This document shows positions 58,787-64,000 of a DNA stretch of 64,000 nucleotides, one piece after another (positions within the stretch are counted from its first letter, which is position 1; each line of letters opens with the position of its first letter). Source of the DNA: UBA6144 sp964399165 (GTDB taxonomy: Bacteria > Bdellovibrionota > Bacteriovoracia > Bacteriovoracales > Bacteriovoracaceae); assembly GCA_964399165.1 (NCBI GenBank), contig CAYNPO010000009.1, positions 62,001 to 126,000 of the forward strand, read 5' to 3'. The position numbers and the translations under genes are program-made. The notes beneath the pieces were generated by a model, which had not been told where the DNA came from, searched no databases, and saw only the letters and a program-made list of their open reading frames with translations.

Positions 58787-59854
58787 TTACTTCTTCCGCG
58801 CGGTCTTCTTGGACGGGGACTTTTTCTTCTCCGCGGGTTTGAACGTGGAGAAACGGATCGAATCCCCCACCCGCAGCTTCAACGCCGCCGCGGTCACGCC
58901 CGCGATCTTCAGCCCGCCCGACTTCAGCTGCACCACGCCCCCGAGGGTGGCCCGGAACTTCCCCTTGGTCTTGGCAATGATGTAAGTCTGCGACCGGAAC
59001 GCCTTCTCGCTGATCTCTGTGATCTCACCGACGACGCTTTCGCGCACGGTACGGATTTCGTCCAAGGGCGCGGTCAGTACCGGCCCGGGCTCAAAAATGC
59101 CCACCAAGTCGGACACGCGGAACCCTTCCTGCTCCAGGATGCGCTTGGCGGGCTCCGTGTTCGGATGCACCTTCGCGATCACGTCCTGGGCCTCTTGGGG
59201 CAGTAGGTTGGCGATGATGGGATACTTGGGCATGAGTTCCTCAATGAACTTCTTGCTCTTCATGGTCTGGTAGTCGGCCGAGGGGAAGTCGATCTTGAAG
59301 AAGTGAGCGCCGACGGCGTCCCAGAAGGGCGACCAGCCCGAATCGTTCACCCGTCCTCGCATCTCCGCGATCACCTCGTTCTCGAAGCACTGGCGGTTCT
59401 CCGCGATGTACAGGAAGCGCGAGAGGGAGAGGAAGCGGCCGTTCTGCGAGTTGCGGAAGGACGGGTGCAGGTAGAGCGAACAGATTTCGGCCGGGCCGTT
59501 GTGGATGAAGTGGAAGTGCAGGCTCAGTACCTGGGTCTTCACGTGGATGGACTTACTTTCGTGGTGGTGCTTCTCCATGCGGTAGAAGTAGTAGGGCTCG
59601 TAGCCGCCAATCTTGGAGATCAGGCCGCTCACGCCCACGATGCGGCCAGTGAAGAGTTCTTCCATCACGAAAAGATAGTCCTCGCCCCGAGGGCGGTCTT
59701 TGTCGGCGTCGGCGAAGCTGCGCTCCGAGTGGGTGATCCGGCGTTTGAGCACGGCGCGGTCGCGCGGCAGGGTCGTGAGGCCATGACCGGAGTCCTTGAG
59801 GAGCTCCATGAGGCCATCCAGGTCCTTTTGCTCGATCGGGCGGATGATGAACAA
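58787..59854 (-). CDS. astA: Arginine N-succinyltransferase
   Basis: The 355-residue protein matches AstA. The N-terminal MFIIRPIEQKDLDGLMEL opens an acyltransferase fold, and the family segments GPAEICSLYLHPSFRNSQNG, FEPGPVLTAP and a basic lysine-rich tail follow. It succinylates arginine with succinyl-CoA at the start of the AST pathway. The start is TTG at 59854 with AAAGGGG upstream, 10 bp after the aminotransferase stop. The astB and astE genes needed for the complete pathway are not in this window. Confidence 0.85.
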   Translation of the reverse strand: MFIIRPIEQKDLDGLMELLKDSGHGLTTLPRDRAVLKRRITHSERSFADADKDRPRGEDYLFVMEELFTGRIVGVSGLISKIGGYEPYYFYRMEKHHHESKSIHVKTQVLSLHFHFIHNGPAEICSLYLHPSFRNSQNGRFLSLSRFLYIAENRQCFENEVIAEMRGRVNDSGWSPFWDAVGAHFFKIDFPSADYQTMKSKKFIEELMPKYPIIANLLPQEAQDVIAKVHPNTEPAKRILEQEGFRVSDLVGIFEPGPVLTAPLDEIRTVRESVVGEITEISEKAFRSQTYIIAKTKGKFRATLGGVVQLKSGGLKIAGVTAAALKLRVGDSIRFSTFKPAEKKKSPSKKTARKK

Positions 59855-59864
59855 GCGGACCCCT

Positions 59865-61253
59865 TTATTCTGACTCGCGCAGGCACTTGCCGATGATGGC
59901 GCAGGCCTGGTCGACGTCGTTTTCCGTGACGGAGAGCATGGGCATCAGGAAGCGCACCCGCGCGTGGGGCGCGCCCGCGGCCATGAAGCACATGAGTCCG
60001 TTCTCGAAGAGCTTGATGGTGAAGGCCTTGGTTTTGGGCTCATCGCCCCCGAAAACCGTCATGGCGACCATGGCGCCGATGCCCCAGGGGCCATGAATCT
60101 TTTGGGGCATCTCCTGGGCGAGTTTCTCCAGGTGGCCCGCGAAGCGTTGGTGCAGCTTCACGTTTTTGCCCTCGGGGCCAAGGATCCCGCCTTTCAGGAT
60201 GGCGTCGACGATCCAGAGGCTGGCAGAGATTTGGCTGGAAGCGCCGGTGAAAGTCTGGGAGAGGAGCCCCGGCTTGGGCTTGTGCTCGTCATTGAAGAAG
60301 GTGGCGCAGACTTGGGAGTTCTTGCCCACGCTCACCACATCCACGTGCTTGTCCAGCTTGAAGTGCTGGAAGGCGAAGAGCTCGTGGGTGCGCGCGAAGC
60401 TCTGTACCTCGTCCACGAAGACGGAGACGTTGTTCTCCTTGCACACGGCGATCAGGGCCTCGAAGAAGGCCGTCGTGCCGACCCAGGACCCGTTCTCGCC
60501 TTGGATCAGCTCCATGATGAAGCCGGCGTGCTGCCCCGGGAAGCGCGTGATGGCCTTTTTCATCGCCTTCACCGCGGCGGCGGTGGAACCTTCGGGGTCC
60601 TTGGCGTCGTAGAAGGGGATGTAGTCCACGTCCAGGGTCTTAGGTAGTCCTTGGCGATAGGCGGCCTTGTCGGTGACCCAGGCCATGCCCAGGGTGCGGC
60701 CGGCGAAGCATTTCTCGAAGGCGAAAAAGCGGGCGGCGGGGCTCTTCTTTTGCAAGATGACCTTGAAGGCGTTCTCGTTGGCCATGGCGCCGGAGGTGGT
60801 GAGGAAGACGTTCTTCACCGTCGCGCCGTTTTTGCACGCTTGGGTGGAGAGCAAGTCCACCAGTTTGGCGGAGTCCAGGTTTTGTTGGAGGTGGCCGTTC
60901 ATGACGGTGTTGTGAAGGGCGCCGTCCACCTGGGCCAGCACCGCGTCCGGATGGGAGTGGCCCATGAAGTGCACACCGATGCCGGTGATGAAGTCGTATT
61001 TCACGGAACCGTCGGCAAGTTCCACCAGCGCGCCGTTGCCCAGCCCGCTGCCAAGATAGGAGTAGAAGAGAGGGCCGCCCCGCTGCTCGCCGAACTTCTT
61101 CAACGTGGCCTGGTAGCTTTCGGTCAAGCCAGCGTCGGGCCCTTTTACCGCCGTGATTTTTTTCCGGTGCTCTTCCAGAGACTCGCGGATCAAACGCTTG
61201 GCCTCGGTGATGCGGGGGTCTTGGAAAAATCCTTGCGCGAGGGTCTTGGACAT
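59865..61253 (-). CDS. Class III PLP aminotransferase, AstC/lysine 6-aminotransferase-like
   Basis: The 462-residue PLP enzyme has the class-III pattern: a GNGALVELADGSVKYDF N-terminal segment, VDEVQSFART before the cofactor and the lysine in VVSVGKNSQVCAT. The GKxxQVC context and long N-terminus resemble L-lysine 6-aminotransferase as much as AstC (succinylornithine aminotransferase). It starts an operon with astA (10 bp apart) and is divergent from the E1 gene. With DUF1338 and AstD-like enzymes near it, either an arginine or a lysine route is possible. Confidence 0.8.
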   Translation of the reverse strand: MSKTLAQGFFQDPRITEAKRLIRESLEEHRKKITAVKGPDAGLTESYQATLKKFGEQRGGPLFYSYLGSGLGNGALVELADGSVKYDFITGIGVHFMGHSHPDAVLAQVDGALHNTVMNGHLQQNLDSAKLVDLLSTQACKNGATVKNVFLTTSGAMANENAFKVILQKKSPAARFFAFEKCFAGRTLGMAWVTDKAAYRQGLPKTLDVDYIPFYDAKDPEGSTAAAVKAMKKAITRFPGQHAGFIMELIQGENGSWVGTTAFFEALIAVCKENNVSVFVDEVQSFARTHELFAFQHFKLDKHVDVVSVGKNSQVCATFFNDEHKPKPGLLSQTFTGASSQISASLWIVDAILKGGILGPEGKNVKLHQRFAGHLEKLAQEMPQKIHGPWGIGAMVAMTVFGGDEPKTKAFTIKLFENGLMCFMAAGAPHARVRFLMPMLSVTENDVDQACAIIGKCLRESE

Positions 61254-61417
61254 GGGCGCTCCTGATGGCGGCGTGGCATGAAGATGCTTGTATTTTCGGT
61301 AGTTTATACCTCGACTTCAAGCCCGGCAAGCCTGGCCCTGTAAGGAAAGGTTTTTCGCCGCAAAGGGTGCATGGTACTTTGTATTTCCACCATTTGAATC
61401 ACGTTCCCGGAGAAACC

Positions 61418-63457
61418 ATGAAAGTGGCGAAGGTTCACGACATCAAGAAAACCGACAAGAAGACTCTGGCCCACTGGTACCACCTCCTAGTGCTGGGCCG
61501 CATGCTCGACGAGCGCGCCCCTAACTACCTCAAGCAGGCCCTGGGCTGGTCTTACCACGCCCCCTACGCCGGGCACGACGCCATCCAACTCGCCATCGGC
61601 CAAGTCTTCAACCGCAAGACCGACCATCTCTTTCCCTACTACCGCGACATGTTGACCGCGCTCTCCGCGGGCCTCACCGCCGAGGAGATCATCCTCAATG
61701 GTCTCTCCAAGGCCACCGACTTGGCCTCCGGCGGTCGCCACATGTCCAACCACTTCGCCAAGCCGGCTTGGAACATCCACAACGTCTCCTCCTGCACCGG
61801 CAACCACACCTTGCACGCCGTGGGCGTGGCCCGCGGGATGAAGACCTACAAGCACAAAGGCGTGGCCTTCTCCAGCCAGGGCGAGAGCTCGGTGTCCGAG
61901 GGCTATTGCTACGAGGCCATCAACGGCGCCGACCGCGAGAAGCTTCCCGTGGTGTTCGTGTTCCAGGACAACGGCTACGGCATCTCCGTGCCCAAGTGCG
62001 ACCAGACCTCCAACGAGATCGTGGCGGAGAACTTCCGCGGCTTCCCAAACCTCGGCATCATCATCTGCGACGGCAAGGACGTCTTCGACTCGATGAACGC
62101 CATGATCGCCGCCCGCGAGCAGGCGATCAAGGCCCAGGGCCCGGTGATCGTGCACGCCATGTGTGTGCGCATCGGCAACCACTCCAACTCCGACAAGCAC
62201 GAGTGGTACCGTGACGAAAAAGAAATCGCCGAGGCCAAGGCGCAGGACCCCCTGCCCAAGTTCAGGGCCGAGCTGCTCAAGTCCAAGACTTTCACCGAGA
62301 AAGAGCTGCTGAAGATCGAGGAGGCCGCCAAGGCGGAGATGCTCGAGGCCCACACCAAGGCCATGAAGGCGCCGAATCCCACGCCCGAGAGCATTTTCGA
62401 CTACGTAGTGCCTGAACCCCACGTCCCGCAGAAGTACGTGGATGGCCTGCATGACCACCAGGGCGAGCCCATGAAATTCATCGACGCCCTCAACGGCACG
62501 CTGAAGGCCGAGTTCCGCCACAACCCCGACACCTACATTTGGGGCCAAGACGTCGCCAACAAAGAGAAGGGCGGCATCTTCAACGTGACCAAGGGCATGC
62601 AGCAGGAGTTCGGAAAGCACCGCGTGTTCAACGGGCCCATCGCCGAGGACTTCATCCTGGGCACCGCCAACGGCATGAGCCGCTTCAACGACAAAATCCG
62701 CATCGTGGTCGAGGGCGCCGAGTTCGCCGACTACTTCTGGCCCGCCATGGAACAGATGGTGGAGACATCGCATGACTACTGGCGCTCCAACGGCGCCTTC
62801 TCGCCCAACGTGGTGGTGCGCCTGGCCTCCGGTGGCTACATCGGAGGTGGCCTGTACCATTCCCAAAACATCGAGGGCACGCTCTGCACGCTTCCCGGCA
62901 TCCGGGTGGTGGTGCCCGCCTTCGCCGACGACGCCGCAGGTTTGATCCGGACCGCCATGCGCTCCCGTGGCTGCACGGTCTACCTCGAGCCCAAGGCTCT
63001 CTACAACGCCAAGCACGCCATGACTCCCGTGCCCGAGGACTTCGAAGTCCCCTTCGGAAAAGCGCGCCTGCGCCGGGAGGGCAAGCACCTCTCCATCATC
63101 ACCTACGGCAACACCGTGCACTTCTCCCTGGACGCCGCCGCGGAGCTCGCCAAAGAGGGAATTGAAGTCGAGGTGCTCGACCTGCGCTCGCTCAACCCGC
63201 TGGACTACGACGCCATCAAGAAGACGGTGGAGAAAACCCACCGCGCGCTCATCGTCCACGAGGACAAGGTCTTCGGCGGCTTCGGCGGCGAGTTGGTGGG
63301 GATCATCAACGAGCACTGCTTCGAGAGCCTGGACGCCCCCGTGCGGCGGGTGGGCTCACCCTTCACGCCCGTGGGTTTCAACCGCATCCTCGAGCGGGCC
63401 ATCCTGCCGGACATGCAGAAGATCCTGGTGGCGGCGCGGGAGCTGGCGTCCTACTGA
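61418..63457 (+). CDS. 2-oxoacid (branched-chain type) dehydrogenase E1, alpha-beta fusion
   Basis: The 679-residue product joins an alpha subunit (about 1-370; YYRDMLTALSAGLTAEEII, GESSVSEGYCYEA, VFVFQDNGYGISVP for thiamine diphosphate) to a beta subunit (about 400-679; GQDVANKEKGG, FNGPIAEDF, EDKVFGGFGGELVG). It decarboxylates 2-oxoacids such as those from branched-chain amino acids and passes acyl groups to a lipoyl E2. ATG 61418 has CGGAGAAA upstream. E2 and E3 are not in this window. The last bases face the convergent subtilisin gene, 3 bp apart. Confidence 0.92.
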   Translation: MKVAKVHDIKKTDKKTLAHWYHLLVLGRMLDERAPNYLKQALGWSYHAPYAGHDAIQLAIGQVFNRKTDHLFPYYRDMLTALSAGLTAEEIILNGLSKATDLASGGRHMSNHFAKPAWNIHNVSSCTGNHTLHAVGVARGMKTYKHKGVAFSSQGESSVSEGYCYEAINGADREKLPVVFVFQDNGYGISVPKCDQTSNEIVAENFRGFPNLGIIICDGKDVFDSMNAMIAAREQAIKAQGPVIVHAMCVRIGNHSNSDKHEWYRDEKEIAEAKAQDPLPKFRAELLKSKTFTEKELLKIEEAAKAEMLEAHTKAMKAPNPTPESIFDYVVPEPHVPQKYVDGLHDHQGEPMKFIDALNGTLKAEFRHNPDTYIWGQDVANKEKGGIFNVTKGMQQEFGKHRVFNGPIAEDFILGTANGMSRFNDKIRIVVEGAEFADYFWPAMEQMVETSHDYWRSNGAFSPNVVVRLASGGYIGGGLYHSQNIEGTLCTLPGIRVVVPAFADDAAGLIRTAMRSRGCTVYLEPKALYNAKHAMTPVPEDFEVPFGKARLRREGKHLSIITYGNTVHFSLDAAAELAKEGIEVEVLDLRSLNPLDYDAIKKTVEKTHRALIVHEDKVFGGFGGELVGIINEHCFESLDAPVRRVGSPFTPVGFNRILERAILPDMQKILVAARELASY

Positions 63458-63460
63458 GCC

Positions 63461-64000
63461 TCAGCGCCTGCTCGCGTTCCTCAGCGCCTCCGCCATGTCC
63501 ACGCGCCCGCCGGTGGACATGTAACGCAGGAACGCCGATTCCGGACGCACGGATTCCATGATGGCCGATTTCACCTGTAAGGGCGAAAGGGCCGGATAAG
63601 CGGCCATAATCTGCGCCGCGATTCCCGAAACCAGGGGCGCGGCCATGGACGTGCCGTCGGAGTAACCGTAGCTATCCCGTGGAAGGGTGGAGTAGATCCT
63701 CTCTCCGGGCGCCGCCACGTCCACGTTGACCCTGCCGACGTTCGAGAACTCAGCGAGTCCGCCGGAAAGCCTACTGGCAGCGACGACCAGCAGATGTTCA
63801 TTCGAAAGGCCCGCGGGGTAGTCCCGATGGCGATCAATGCTGTAAGGCCTGGACCCAGGGCGGGAGTCATTGCCGGCGGCGGCCACCACCAGTACCCCGT
63901 GACGTTCTCCCACGTAGCGGATGGTTTCACCCACCAGGCGCCCGCGGTCTGGGCTGTTCTTCTTTCCGAAGGAGCAATTGACGATTTTGGCGCCGTTGCG
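63461..64000 (-). CDS. Subtilisin-family (S8) serine peptidase, C-terminal part, cut by window
   Basis: The reading frame is open to the end of the window at 64000, so the N-terminus is missing. Visible are VNCSFGKK, the oxyanion asparagine in AAAGNDSRPG, FSNVG, VDVAAPGE and the catalytic serine region DGTSMAAPLVSGIAA, all of the subtilisin type. The last 40 residues (QVKSAIMESVRPES and MAEALRNASRR) are a common ending. The catalytic aspartate and histidine would be encoded beyond the window. Likely secreted. Confidence 0.9.
   Translation of the reverse strand, partial: RNGAKIVNCSFGKKNSPDRGRLVGETIRYVGERHGVLVVAAAGNDSRPGSRPYSIDRHRDYPAGLSNEHLLVVAASRLSGGLAEFSNVGRVNVDVAAPGERIYSTLPRDSYGYSDGTSMAAPLVSGIAAQIMAAYPALSPLQVKSAIMESVRPESAFLRYMSTGGRVDMAEALRNASRR

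Noticed and set aside
61487..63316. 609-codon antisense frame opposite the fused E1 gene
   Set aside because: Composition is valine/glycine/histidine-biased, without motifs; the E1 gene explains the region.
1..64000. CRISPR arrays, transposases, integrases, tRNA or rRNA genes
   Set aside because: No direct-repeat array, DDE/tyrosine-recombinase reading frame or RNA gene could be recognised on either strand.

Overview
The window is a gene-dense (about 62% GC by eye), high-coding stretch of a Gram-negative bacterial chromosome. I see no tRNA or rRNA gene, no insertion sequence, no prophage and no CRISPR array. Many short secreted proteins, lipoproteins and hydrolases of unknown role, together with DUF3015, DUF4105, a protein-glutaminase-like enzyme, a DapD-type lysine pathway and an alpha-beta fused 2-oxoacid dehydrogenase E1, suggest a Bdellovibrionota/Oligoflexia or related deltaproteobacterial-type lineage. 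That placement is inference; there is no rRNA to test it.

Layout. 1-4 kb: DUF5522 protein, lytic transglycosylase, two very small ORFs, lexA with a directly repeated upstream element, a radical SAM/SPASM protein and a decayed histidine kinase. 4-12 kb: a large secreted zinc protease, greB, a glycine-zipper lipoprotein, an MBOAT acyltransferase, an FAD amine/amino-acid oxidase and an orphan peptide-binding protein. 12.4-16.2 kb: a coupled retropepsin / inactive transglutaminase-7TM / ATP-grasp ligase / M23 peptidase operon. 16-22 kb: DusC-like enzyme, protein-glutaminase-like protein, YjbQ, secreted PLD-like protein and several secreted orphans. 22-34 kb: bfr-bfd; lysC and asd divergent; an osmotic module (TPS/TPP fusion, MscS, GH15 glucoamylase/trehalase-like); and the dapB-dapA-dapD-nudix operon. 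34-47 kb: DUF3015 flanked by two hairpins with the same core, DUF4105, DdpX-like dipeptidase, a SelO-like pseudokinase with an S51 peptidase, the ybhP-clsB pair, pilT and an LtaS-like transferase. 47-52 kb: lipA-lipB-aroC, an ABC ATPase with a YdcZ-type transporter, and oxyR. 52-54.3 kb: three tandem paralogous secreted proteins, each with its own terminator. 54-64 kb: RarD, MFS and an AstD-like dehydrogenase in one operon; a DUF1338 (2-oxoadipate decarboxylase family) gene; AstA and a class-III aminotransferase; a fused E1; and the end of a subtilisin.

How it fits together. Amino-acid metabolism is prominent in both directions. Lysine/diaminopimelate synthesis is split between lysC/asd and dapBAD, and an arginine/lysine-type catabolic group (aminotransferase, AstA, AstD, DUF1338) sits beside a branched-chain-type E1, whose lipoylation enzymes are also encoded here. 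Envelope biology is the second theme: peptidoglycan enzymes, cardiolipin synthase, LtaS-like transferase, MscS and trehalose synthesis. The third is a set of small secreted proteins that I cannot assign. The observations I would follow first are the tandem secreted paralog array, the four-gene ATP-grasp/retropepsin operon, the DUF1338-AstA-AstD-aminotransferase group, and the repeated elements at lexA and around the DUF3015 gene.
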